A model generated the notes under the pieces. The model was not told where the DNA came from. It searched no databases and saw only the letters and a program-made list of their open reading frames with translations. Below, in pieces: positions 37,094 through 49,030 of a DNA stretch of 64,000 nt; the first letter of the stretch is position 1, and each line of letters begins with the position of its first letter. Made by a program: the position numbers and the translations under genes. This stretch comes from Phytoseiulus persimilis (Eukaryota > Arthropoda > Arachnida > Mesostigmata > Phytoseiidae), in contig CM075102.1 of the NCBI GenBank assembly GCA_037576195.1, positions 47,364,745 to 47,428,744 on the forward strand, written 5' to 3'.

Positions 37094-37099
37094 TTTATT
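37094..37099 (-). promoter_or_regulatory. PolyA signal of MED12
   Basis: AATAAA on the minus strand (TTTATT on +), about 180 nt beyond the MED12 stop codon at 37280-37282. Confidence 0.65.
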
Positions 37100-37279
37100 A
37101 CTAATTAATAGAGCAGGACCAATTGAATATCAGAATATTTACAGTATACAACCCTGTTCATTTGGGAATGAGTGAACACATGCTCTTAGAGCCCCGCCTC
37201 AGGGAACAGAACAAGATAATCCGCATTCCTGAGCAGCTGCATTTTTTAAAATAGAATACCTATTCGACTGTCACGGAGC

Positions 37280-40200
37280 TCAACCCGGATACTGAGGACG
37301 TGTCAATCCTTGCATGTCGGGTTGTTGAGGTCGCTGTTGCATGAGCTGCGGCGATTGATTTCTGAGCTGTTGCTGATTTTGTTGGAAATTGTTCGACATC
37401 ATCCCACCTGAATCAAGAAAATCAAGACCGTCACGGACACCGAAGTAAGTTTACCGAGAGTATAGGAAGGAATGCAGGTTCCTTACTGTGGGCGTGTACG
37501 GGGCTTGTAGTCTCTAGTACACACACTCTCAACCTTTACTCCCACAGTCTTTATCAGCGACTATCTTGTCCAGTCACTCTAGGCACTGTCTACTCTCTTT
37601 CAACTCTCTCAACATGCGACGTTCTCTCTACATCTATTATAATTGTCAATGATCCGCTGTGATTTAGCGGCCTGAAACACGCTCGTAAGTCCGGAGGTTG
37701 CAATAGAGTACGCTGACGGTAGTTGACCACAAAACGAACTGAACTCTGTTTATTCTAGCCGTCGATGGTAGAAGCGAGCGAAAGCCCTGGAAGTTGGGAT
37801 CACAATATCATTCAATGCCGCGCTGCTTAAATCGAGATCGTAACAGCTCTCTTCCTCTACTATCGGCCGACTCCACTCGCACACATCAAATTACGTCTCT
37901 GACATTACTTTGCTGTCCCTGCGGTCCGAGACCTTGGTTCCCCAGCGGATACGCCTGCGCCCTCTGTAAGTTCTGCTGGTGGGGATATCCGCCAGGTCCC
38001 GTCTGGTAATTTCCTGGACCTCCTTGTTGCTGACCGAATCCCCCGGGACCAGCCATCATATTGGGGGGCGGACCACCACGGGGTCGCACGCCTGCCGGTT
38101 TCGAATAGAGTTTGAGGAACTGATTCAGTAGCGGAGCTCCGAAAATCATTCTTAATGGTGGAAAGCGACCGCTTTATACGGATCGCATGGTTACCTTGAT
38201 CCGCAAACTGCCCAGGGCCTTGGACGAACTGATTGGGTGGCCATTGGTTGAATTGATTCTGCATTCGCTGTGGTCCCATCGCCCTTTGCTGTGCCCCCAT
38301 CATCGGCATCCTGTGACTGTTCATCATGTCTGGAACGGATTGATTAATGAACGTTAAGACGGAGGAGCCGCGTCAGGAGCGTACGTACGCGCGGAAAAAT
38401 GGATTCTGGTACTCACAAGAATTTCCTTGCATTCCACCGGGGTATGCTTGATTGCCCTGATAAGCAGGCTGCGCCACTGTTTGCGAAGGTGGGTGTCGCT
38501 GCCTCAACATTGATGATAGTGCGGCCTTCGATTGTGACATGGCAGCCGGTTGCCTCTCGAAACGTTGCATTTGCTGAGGCGGTTGCGGTCCTTGACTGTA
38601 ATATTGCCCCGGTTGTCCTTGTTGGCTGACGGGAGGATTGCCGTAAGCCCATGCTTGTTGCTGTTGCTGCGGTTGACCGGGACCTTGAGGTGGTGCGTAC
38701 ATGTCTCCGTAGGCCATCTGACCGCGCGGAGCCTGAATGGCTGTGGGAGCTGGTTGAGCCTGAGCCACTGGTTGAGCTTGGCTCTGCTTCGGTTTGCGCG
38801 GTCTCCGAGTTTGTCGTGGCTTTCTCGCTCCTCGCGTCGGACTGCTGTTGCCAGCCAGACCCATATGACCACCCGGGCCTATCATCGTCTGGTGCGGAGC
38901 CATCATGCTCGGTGGCATCCCTTGTGAGGGCATTGGTGGCATCTGTTGACCTGGTCCCATCGGACCGCCCGGACCCATCTGGTTCATGGGCATCTGCCCC
39001 GGGCCTCCCATGCCCATGGGGCCCGCCACACCCATTTGATTCCCCATTGGTCCCCCTAGAAATGAAATATTGTCATATTGGGGTGATGATCCATCGTTCC
39101 GGCTCCGTAGAGTTTGGAGCGATTCACACGTACATTTTACGGTGCATTATGAAACCTTGAATGACCGTAGGCCAAAGCCAACACTCACTCGTATTCTGAG
39201 CTCCCATGGGTCCGCCTGGTACCATGCTCCCCGGTCCTGGAGGCCCAATATGTTGTGCGGCCAGATGGGGTGGCATGTTCGCCCCTTGTGGGCCGGGAAT
39301 CTGCCCTCTCATCGCGTCCATCTGAGGCGGTTGACCTGTCTGAGAGGCTTGCATAGGATTGGGATTCATCATCGGATGGGCAGAATGGCCGAGCACGGGT
39401 TTCATATCCATCATGCCGTGATGCGGCCCACCAGTCACGCCTTGACTCATCATCGGCGGACCCATCGCGTTCTGCTGACTCATTGGAGCATTCATGACGT
39501 TATTGTGCTGTTGAGCTCCGAAGTTATTGATCAGGGTGCTTTGGTTTTGACTGCCCATTGGAACATGCGGTCCCGGAGGTGCGTTGTTGTTCTGCATTAC
39601 GTTGGGCATTTGATTGTTGATGGGATTGCCGACCGGCAGCGTCATTGATGGAGGAGGGTCGAGATCTTCTTGTGGAATTTGCGGAGGATCGAGGAAGTAA
39701 TCACTCGACTTGATGAGGCTGTTATGAGTGTGCCACAACAAACTGGAATAAGTCTCCTCTTGGCGAGTTGGTTTCCGTTCGACGCGGACGGCGCCGAACC
39801 ATTTCCACATAAGAGGTGCCGGGTTCTTGTGGCCTTCTAGGAGGTCCCAGGGCGAAATGTTTTGTTTTTCCGCCACTTGAAGACCTTGTTTCTTGTCGAT
39901 TGAATCGAAACCAGCGATCTTGTTGCCTTTGGTATCGATCAGCGACCTGTCAATGGAGACGGAAGGTTTTTAATAACTCATTCTCAACAGCCAATCTTAC
40001 TTGCGGCGCTCCATCGTGAACCTCGAATCCATCTTTGCACTCACCCCATAGGTTCACAGGTGATGACAGTGCACTGTCGCTTAGGAAACGGTAGGAGTTG
40101 TAAGACCAGTCGTACGTCGGCATTTTGAGATGATTCGTTAACCTCCTTTTTCAACTTCTTGATCAACGCAAAATATTGTCTTCGCGAATCCTCCGTGAAG

Positions 40201-43200
40201 GTCATTTCATAGGAAGTGTGTATCAGCGTGCTCAACATGTCGAGAACGGTGTAGAAGAGCTCTTTATGCGAATGGGAGTCCACAAGACCGGTCGTGATCA
40301 GCTCAATGAAGATGAGGGCCCAGTCCATTGTGTACGTGGTCGATCGCTGGATCATATCGAACATACCACCGAGAAGGCTCAGCCTGAGCAGAAGCGCTTC
40401 GTGGAAATTTTTGCGAGCTCTGAGATCATCCAAAATCGTCTTATCGTCGCGGGTCGTGTTCAGAGCCTGGTTTATCTGACTGTTCAACGACTTCAGTAGG
40501 CTTTCCCTGTGTTCGTCATGACCCTTCAAGCAGGACAACATCAGCGACAGGAACGGTTGGTGATGTAGCAAAGCTGCTCCTTTACAAGCCTTCGTGTCTT
40601 TTCGAGCGGCGTACGCTGTCCAATTTCCACTTTCGAGGGTATGACCGGCTTGACGAAGAATTTTTCCCTGAACCCCTTGAAGTTTTGAGACGAGCGGGGC
40701 CACAAACCACACGAACTCCGTATCGTGTTGCGTGCGTTTGACAGGCGATTGGCTTGCCACGCTCTTCTTCTCATCTGACAGCGAATTCTGAGCACCGTCG
40801 CTCAGTTGAAACACATCGATACTCGCTCGTGCGACATTGTCCAGCCAGTGATTCACGTCCATTGCCGAGTTTTCCTGGCACTGCATGTACATAAAGTGGA
40901 GCTGTAAGAACGAGAGAGGCTTAGGCTCCACTTAGCGGAAACTTCATGGAGCTCTGGAAACCATGGCGTCGGAATTGTGGGAACCGGAGAAAAACAAACC
41001 TGAAGCCACGACACACGCAAGCTCCACTGGTCGAGATGTGAAAGAATTTTCACCAACTGCTGTCGATGATCTGCGCTAGAATCACTGCGCCGATGCTCGT
41101 TGGATTTTTGCGGGTAACAAATCAAGCCTAAAAGTTTCTCGGCTTGCGGATTGTGCAACATGGGATCAAGGAGCAAGTCGGGCGTACAAAGTAGGTCCGG
41201 ATCTCGAAGGCACCGCTCATGAACCCACTGCTGAGAACAGATCTGAACCAAAGCGAATTTCGCGAAAGATGCTAGAGGTTCTTTTCCAGCAATGATGAGC
41301 TTGTCGGCGTCTTCGAACAGCTGCGAATCAGTTGCCCCAACTTCCGAATCTCCGAGAAGGAATAATGCTTTCAGAACAGCAATAACTGGTTCTACACGCA
41401 TACTGTTATGTGCGGCCAGAAGAAGGTGGCGGTCGCAAGCGGTTTTTATAAGATAATTGCCGACCGCCTTCGCTCCACTTTTCGATTCCATAGTGCGCAC
41501 GAGGCGCAGCAGAAGATGACAAGTCAAGCGAGCGCCTTTCTCCGACAGTTGTGAGTTCTCGTCTCCGTTAGCTTCCTGGGCTGCCGGCGATGCCGCCAGG
41601 AGCGATGAAATAGCCACATGGACGACAAAGTCTTGTAAACTGAAACATCGTCGAGCAACGAGTATTGACGCGAAAACCGCTATGTTGTCGTGGATCGAAG
41701 TGTCTGCGAGATTTATATTACTCAGCATTTCTCTATAGCCACAGGTGCTGGTGGCGGAACAGCAAAGCGCTTTCAAGACACCCAGCCATTCTGCGGGTAG
41801 TTGAGAACATCCCGCAGTCATCTCGGCGCACAGTATGGACAAATCGTTGAGTCTCTCGAGATCACGGCAGTTCGCGATAGCTATAACAGAGTTGCACAGG
41901 AACGAAAAACGTGCAGCAGGATTGTCATTCAGTTGAGCAATCTGAGATGGTTCCGGTCTGCTTTTCGGGCAGGCGATCAACTCAGCGAACTGCGTTTGTT
42001 TGCAAACCAGTTGCAAGATGCTAGGTGTCTGCGGAGCATAGAGCGTTTGTTTCACCTGAGGAAGATAATGGAACGAAGCTCGTAGACCAGCCAGGACCTA
42101 TAACATAACTCTGGATGAAACAACGAAGTCGATGTCGAACGCGAGGGATTGTTGCATACCTTCGTGCAAATGGAGCCAAGGAACGAATCGGCATACTTCA
42201 GCTTGAGGAAGATGCAGGAATGGTACAGATCGTGCACGTAGCAGAGAGTGCAGCGTTGAGCGCTGGAACACTGGCTCATGTCTTCGATGTTCTTGACTAA
42301 TCGACAGAGTGAATCGCAGGCCTGCACCGTCTGCTCTTGTGAAACGAGAAGACAGCAGTGGTAGCGATACAGCAAGCCCACAATATTCATTGTGACCGTC
42401 GGTACGTAGATTCCCGCTAGAGGAGAACCTTTGGTCTTCAGCAGACAATCGACGTCATAGATTTCCTTGAGCATTTGCAAACACAGCTCAAGGAGTCCGT
42501 TAACATTTTGCGCCATCTCCATGAGACTGAACAGTAGGGAGATGTATTCAGCCTGGAAAGAGAGCCATGAAATTAGAGAATGATAACGACCCCCGGCGGA
42601 ATTTCGCGGAGTACCTCTCGACGGGCTCAGGCGAACATGATGAAGATTCGAGGAACTGGAACGTGTGCGGACTCACTCACCAAAGGTAGGTAATTAGAGC
42701 TTCCAGATGAGAACCCACTTATGATTTCCAAGAGCTGACAGGCTACTGAAGCTCCTACAGCGTGTTGATCGTTATACGGAAGGCTTTGGAATCGCTGAAC
42801 AATCGCTTCCGTGCAAACCGATTCCTTGGCATGTTTCTTGATCTTTCCCCCTTCTGATATATCCATGCAAGCTTTCTTCGAGAAGAGTTTCATTATGTCC
42901 TTCGCGACTTTTTTGACGACGTGGCGTGCCTCCTCTCGAGACTTCCCAACGCCGTAGAGGAGAACGTGACGTTGATTGCTCTCATGTGAAGCTCCATCCA
43001 GATCCGAACTTGGTAGCGGGAAATGCGTTGTGTACTGAAGATGCCTCAACTGTTTGCTGCTGAGATGAGAGGCCCCTTCTTTGCCATCCTCGCGGTCGGA
43101 GCCGATGGAGTCAGAGGAGAGCTCGGGCTGATCACTCTGCTGATCTGGAAACGACAAGCTTGATCAGACTCACAGTGATGGTTGCGATCGATGCGAACGG

Positions 43201-45956
43201 CTCTGGCTGGAAAGCCCGGCCTCGGACTCCTCCAATAACGGCGGCGTTCATGCGTTGTGCACCATCTATCATACCTTTCTTTATCCGTTGCAGTATTTTG
43301 TCGAGATCAGCGTCGAGCTTGGTCTCGTCCATGTCGACGTTGCCTTCCCAAGCGTCTTCTTGCTTCACTTGACCACCAGGCTCGAAGAGGGGCAATTGGC
43401 TACCTTGACTATTCGGGGCATTGTTTCTCGAGTCGGAGAATCCGATCCCTGGCGACGGACCCACGTTCGGTTCCAAGAAACCCAGGGATGAAGCCGGAGG
43501 TGTGTTCACCGATCGGGAGGAACAAGCGCCTGGTGGGGGCACTGAGGAAATCGCCGTCGTCGTCTGGATGGCTGCCACCGCAGGCGTGTTCGCGAAGTAA
43601 CCCCGAGATATCAGGGTACACATATACAGGTCGTGAGAGAAAACATCCCATCGAATGAATTCGGAGAAAAGGAGGACAAGATTCGCGAACGCAAGCCGAG
43701 ATTCTTCGACTTTCTCGTCGAGCACCGGAGCCTGCGTATCGAGGAACTTGACCAACAGGTCTTGGAAAATCGGGGGTGAGCTCGAATCATCTTCATCGTC
43801 ATCTTTTGATGGACTGATCTCATTTTGTTTCCGCTCCAACAATTTGGCCACTATCAACGCCCGGTGCTCGCCACGTCGTTTCGTGGTCACCGCCCATTCG
43901 CAGAATAGTTTCACTAAGGGTTCCAGTTCTAACACGAAATTATTCTTTCCTGATTCCTGTTCATGATGGCTGGGCATCGAATTCGGCCACTCGGCGAACA
44001 CTTTCAAGTACAGTGTATCAAACGAATTGTTGTTGTCCACGCGATCGAAGGAATGCCGATCAAGGACATCGAGTGTGGCGAGCACTTTCGTCATCACCGC
44101 ACCAGTAGCGGTCGATTGCCACTTTTCGCATGACCACCGCATTTCACAAGCGCGACTTCGTTGGATTATCATCTCTTCTGCTTCACGCAACTCCTTACGA
44201 ATCTCCGAGCTGTCGGGAACAATTGGCAGTTGAGAGGGTGAACATGGTAATATGTCGAGTGGGCTTCCGTTGAGCATCCGCTTCGAAGAGATATCCTCCT
44301 TCGGAACCCCATCTGGGACCGTCTGGTTGAACACAAGTGCACTGGGGCAATCGAGGGTGACCATTTGGATCAGTGCACAGATGCTCAGAAATGTGTTCCG
44401 ATGGTAGGCGCAGGTCAGGATCTCGACGAACGCTTGCGATAGTGGACTCAGTTCACCTTCGGCATTGGAACTAGTCTCCTTCCCCTTAGATCTCCCCGCA
44501 ATCTCCTTCGGAGTGAAGTCCGATACGAGCTGAGCAACCTTTTTACAGCATTGGTAGGCTAGTCTCCGAGATAGCATCTCATTTTTGGCGAAGTCTGTTG
44601 AATATTGCAGAATAAGAGGCAACGTTATCCTCAGAGTGGGATCGTCAGGCCCTTTGGTTCTCTCTACGAGGTCTAACGACCACACAAGGAAATCCTGTTG
44701 ATCCAGCAGTCCATCTTGATAACAATGGCTGGCCAGTTGACAAAGATATTGCCAATGCTTAACAAGAGTTTGATCAGTCGGCGGGCCCTGTGAGGGCGAT
44801 TGCTGCTGAGGGGGCGTGCCTTGGCTGGAGGCTGCCGGGGATGCCTGAGGTTGTTGTTGCTCGACCATTTTGAGCAGCAGGTCCTTCATGAATTTGCACA
44901 ATGCATGCGTCCAATCTTGCGACGGGTCGGGCTGTTGACGTTTCTTCAGCTTTGCCTCGGAAATCGCTGCCGTGTAAACGCTGGCCATTTTCAAGAACCA
45001 TGCTGCTCGCACAGTTGGCACTTGGAACTCAAACAATATCGTGAATATTTCCTCCTTCTTGTTGAAGAACGGAACTTTTTTCGAGAGAGACGTGAGGGGC
45101 TTCGACCCAGCCAAGTCCTTGAACCAGTTCTGGAAACGGGTATATAATGGTGACCACCGTGGCTCAATTGTCATCATCGGGGAGAACGGTACATACTATC
45201 AGTAGAAACAAAACCTCGTAGAGCCCCACGAGACAAGCTTACCTCAAACTGATTTTTGCTTTTGGCGGTCACAGGCCAGAAACACTCCTTCACGTTGATC
45301 TGCTGTTTTTTCCGCCCGGAGTCTATCAAGGTATTGATTTCTTGCTTCTTCGCCAGGATACCAGAGAAGAACGCACCGAATTTAGCCGCGGTGATGTTCG
45401 AATTCCTCGCCGAACCACATTCATCTTGAATGGGGTTCGCCGAATAGCCTTGTTTGACGTTGGTCGCTGTGATTTCATCCTGGAATGGTTGCTTAGTGAG
45501 GGATCAGAACCTCAAGATAGCCGACAAGGTACGCGAGCCTCGGGATTCCTTCGCTCTGCCCGAGCTTCCCCTGGCATCGAACGCATTGAACCTTGCTAGG
45601 AGGGTCCCCGAGAAATTATTTGTACTGTGAAACGAGTACCGTGCTCCTCAATCTATCACTGCCGAGGGTCGGCTGGAGACTTCTGTAATGTCCCCAGCGC
45701 GAGAAAGCACTGGGATACAACACATTTGAGTTTCGACAGGGCCTGTGCATATCTTCTTCAGCAGTCACACGCATTGTTTGAGCGGGTGATATCTCAGCAC
45801 GTTGGTCACGGAGTTACATGTTCCGCATACCGTTCTCAAGCCCAGGTCTTCACCTACCTCCTTCTGTTTCGGGTCCTGCGGATACACATCGGGGGGTCCT
45901 AAACGGGGCCTCTTTAAGGCCCGTTTTTCGTAAAGCCATGGTGCGACCGCCGCCAT
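37280..45956 (-). CDS. MED12: Mediator complex subunit 12 (MED12/kohtalo), complete, 12 exons
   Basis: Subunit of the Mediator CDK8 kinase module that activates CDK8-cyclin C in the nucleus. Exons, 5' to 3': 45858-45956, 45243-45479, 43275-45129, 42681-43144, 42160-42552, 41000-42055, 40045-40901, 39189-39946, 38417-39055, 38195-38329, 37909-38091, 37280-37407. All junctions are GT-AG and phases agree throughout; the sum is 6804 nt, 2267 residues (human 2177). The N-terminus has [19 protein letters not shown], then [11 protein letters not shown] (CDK8-activating segment). KLFCEWAV lies near 521-526, [15 protein letters not shown]-like sequence in exon 6 ([16 protein letters not shown]), [13 protein letters not shown] in exon 7, and [16 protein letters not shown] with ISPWDLLEG in exon 8. 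Exons 8-12 encode a Gly/Met/Pro/Gln-rich tail corresponding to the PQL/OPA regions, ending TRPQYPG. Most introns are 87-133 nt; the first (378) and last (501) are longer. Exon 11's acceptor is the least certain. Confidence 0.97.
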
Positions 45957-48017
45957 GTTTGTTTTGATCCGACGCTGACAGTTCACTGAACCAGGACTAG
46001 AAGCGAAACTTATGGATCGTGATCAACGCATCAATGTTGGAACATGCAGCATTCCGGAGGAATTGAGGCTCTGCAGCACCGATATCACTCACTCCGGAGT
46101 CCCACTCCCGGAAGTTCTGGGCCTCGACTAAAATGCCCCTCCATCACAAGTTTTGGCGGCAAATTTCAAATATCCTCTTGCAAGCGATAGAAATCAGGGC
46201 TTTTATACTCTCGAGAGCCGACGCTGGGTTCTCGGCCCATTCAACGGTCCACATCGTTACGGGATCCGGGGTCGCCATATAAGCATCTCAGAACCACTGA
46301 GATTGGGGGTTATAATACCTCTGTTTTCGAACAAAGTTACAGTTGAGCAGGAGAGGGGAGGGAAGTCGGAAACTACGACGATTTTGAAGACTGGAGGAAT
46401 CAGCTCGACGATAGCATTGAGAAAAAATGGGCAGTAGCAGCCGTCGGAAAGCACGGCCTCGCTCCACAAATTCCATTCCCCTTGTTTCTCCCAAGATCTG
46501 GGTAGAGGACGCTAGACGATCAACGATGTTCATGGTACTATGTACACACTTGGCGCACCAGGGATGTGGGGACTCCTTCCAGAAAACGAGTGTGGTTTGC
46601 GCTCAGTATAATCACAGTGTCAGATGTATGCATATATTCATGCAGTATTCATTGGGATCTCCTGTGGAATTCAGTAATGCCGATGCTCCTCATCGTTCTT
46701 TCACTTCAGCTCGCAGATCTGGGGTCCCTACCTCGCATTCTTAGAACTTGGGCTGGTCTTACGATTGGTTAAGAAAATTTCCAGAGCTTGATTTTATTCA
46801 TGACGGAGAAAACGGTTCCATGGTGATCCGGGAGTGCAGCTGACGTTCAACAACGCGACGCCTTCCAACATAGACCCCCCGGAAAGCGGGAAACGGGTGT
46901 CGTAGTTTACGATCTCACGCTTCGAACGGCTCACAATGACTCCCGTGGCCTGCTGGTCGACCTATGATACTCCATGATCGCGGAATCGTCGTTTCTCTGA
47001 TTTGAGGAATCGAAAACAGCGGTTCGAGAGAACTTTTGTTGATTGAATCCGGTGGAAACCGGCATCCGGAAGCAACGAGGTTTTTTTCTGATGCGAGACT
47101 TGGCCCTGTGAGGTTCGGTTGAGTATGCTTTCGTCCCGACATGGCGACAATGGCCGGCCGATATTTTGAACCGTACGTGCGTCGATCCACAGCACTTGAC
47201 CTGCTTCAGGTCCAACACAATGACGAAACTTGGATTATGACTTCTTAGAATATTCAGGACCAAAATGTATCCGGTCGTGGTTTATTCTGAGTATCCAAAG
47301 TCAGCTACAACGGCTGATAATGAGCTTCTCAGCTGCGAACCGAGGGGAGAGTGATGAGTTTGACTTCATGTACACTGCTCCCAAAAAGTCGCCGTATGGG
47401 CGGCTATCGACGCCTGCTCGAGTGTTGGAAGTTTCAAACTCGTGTCTCGGTCGCGCCGACTCGACGAGTGGAAAATCCCGACTGAGTTGTGGCACAGTAC
47501 CGGACGGAATCGCTTTCAGAACTGAAAATGGGCTATGATGATCGTTCGACACGAAACTCCAGGGATGGGGGGAGGGGGCCGTTGTGTACAATCGTTGAAC
47601 TGAGCCGCTGGAAGCCGACTGAGAGGTGACTCGAAGGTCGCTCGTTTGAGATCAGACTCCGTACTCGCTCGCACTCGTCACTTGGGACTAGGTATCACTC
47701 GTTCGTCTCAATCGGCTAATTCGAATAGAATCGGGTGGCTGCGACCGATGTCTTCCAAACATTGACTCATTTTACCCCAAAGTTCACACAAACACATATA
47801 GCGCTCACTGGGAGTCGGCCGATCGGAAATCTGCCATATACATGCCCTCAACTCCAAATACATCCGGTTGGGCGCGGCAAACTTTCGACGAGGAGGAAGG
47901 CTGTGTTGGGAAATCCACACTTCATATGTTTCCAGCCCGACAGAAGTTGACCACCTCTTGACATTCGGAGCCAGGGTCCATTTTATTGGCCGACAGCGAA
48001 TTTCTTGGGCAACGTGT
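45957..48017. other. Upstream of MED12, no gene recognised
   Basis: Contains the MED12 promoter and 5' UTR at its left end; no TATA box is evident. Several frames of 70-110 codons lie on both strands without family likeness. The right end abuts the MITE. Confidence 0.5.
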
Positions 48018-48025
48018 GTGATCAC

Positions 48026-48228
48026 TAGAGCTGGGAAGTTCAGCCATCCATCATTTTATACCTCCCATCTATCCTCACGAGGTGATGGATGGATGAGTTC
48101 CTGATGGCTGAATTCATCAGTCCTCATGGCAACAATGCACAGCTTGTCAATCTATCCATGCATCCACCCATATATCAATACATTGATGGATGATAAGTAA
48201 TGGCCATTGCCCGAACTTCTCATCTCTA
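48026..48228. mobile_element. hAT-type MITE, 203 bp
   Basis: Terminal inverted repeats TAGAGCTGGGAAGTTC (left) and TAGAGATGAGAAGTTC (right, read inward) match at 14 of 16 positions. Flanking 8-bp repeats GTGATCAC (48018-48025) and GTTATCAC (48229-48236) match at 7 of 8 and both fit the hAT pattern nTnnnnAn. The interior is rich in CATC/GATG tetranucleotides and contains a smaller palindrome (TTCAGCCATC with GATGGCTGAA). It has no coding capacity. Diverged ends suggest an older insertion than the 1076-bp element. Confidence 0.8.
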
Positions 48229-48236
48229 GTTATCAC

Positions 48237-48784
48237 AACGACCACTACATTTGGGGTCTCCAAAGACTATCTGAACACTCCCGCGCCAGACCTTATCCGG
48301 CTCGCGCAGCTTCAAGAACGGAATCGATCACAGTTATGGAGGAAAATCGTCTCAAATGGCACAGCAGCTACATGGCTCCGTGCACAGGCAGTTTCACCTC
48401 GCGGACACTGATACGGCAACAATGAGAAGATCGTACGGCGTACAGATGAACAGTGGCTCAGTCCAGTGTGTAGGATGGTTTCATGGGTCGTGAATAGGAG
48501 AGGGAGAGAGCTAGTCGGAGCCTCACGGCTACCTACGGAATCGAATCGTCGGAGAGTACTGCGGGGGTGCTCGTTATTACGGCACCGAGCCAGGGATCTA
48601 TGCAAACATTGGTTCTCTACAGCTTGAACCCCAGTTTCTGATGAAAGAAATATCGGTTCTGGCGCCGCACAAGCGGCGTAAGTTCTTCAGCAAACATAGC
48701 GCACCAAATCCTAATTCGGATACATCCGGTTCCCGGTATTGTATCCCAACAAACACTATTGCATCTCAATTGATAATGGAATGA
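48237..48784. other. Intergenic, no gene recognised
   Basis: Between the MITE and the polyA signal of the two-pore channel gene. Only short anonymous frames; nothing else seen. Confidence 0.5.
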
Positions 48785-48790
48785 TTTATT
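48785..48790 (-). promoter_or_regulatory. PolyA signal of the two-pore K+ channel
   Basis: AATAAA on the minus strand (TTTATT on +), about 240 nt downstream of the channel stop codon. Confidence 0.6.
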
Positions 48791-49030
48791 TCCGACATCA
48801 ACAGGCTCTTAGTTTCTCCGTTGTTTCGAAGAGCGTTTCTTCAGAACGACGACTTCCTGAACTTTCCAGAGTCTTCAGCTGAGTTTCCTTGGGACTATTA
48901 GAGTTCTCGGTTTCCATGGGACACGGTAGCCACCAAACAAGCTGAGATATACTCGGTGCATCAATCGGGAATCGATGCCACGACGACTGCTACCTAAGCC
49001 TGCTCGTCTCAAAATCAATCAGCTCTTTCC

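Noticed and set aside
38651-39648. Long + strand frames opposite MED12 exons 8-9
   Set aside because: They are complements of the low-complexity Gly/Met/Pro/Gln-rich MED12 tail.
43145-43173. 29-nt intron between MED12 exons 3 and 4 (GTGAGT to TTTCCAG)
   Set aside because: Too short for splicing and out of phase. The donor G|GTATGA at 43274 gives a 130-nt intron, correct phase and the expected IKKDQQS junction.
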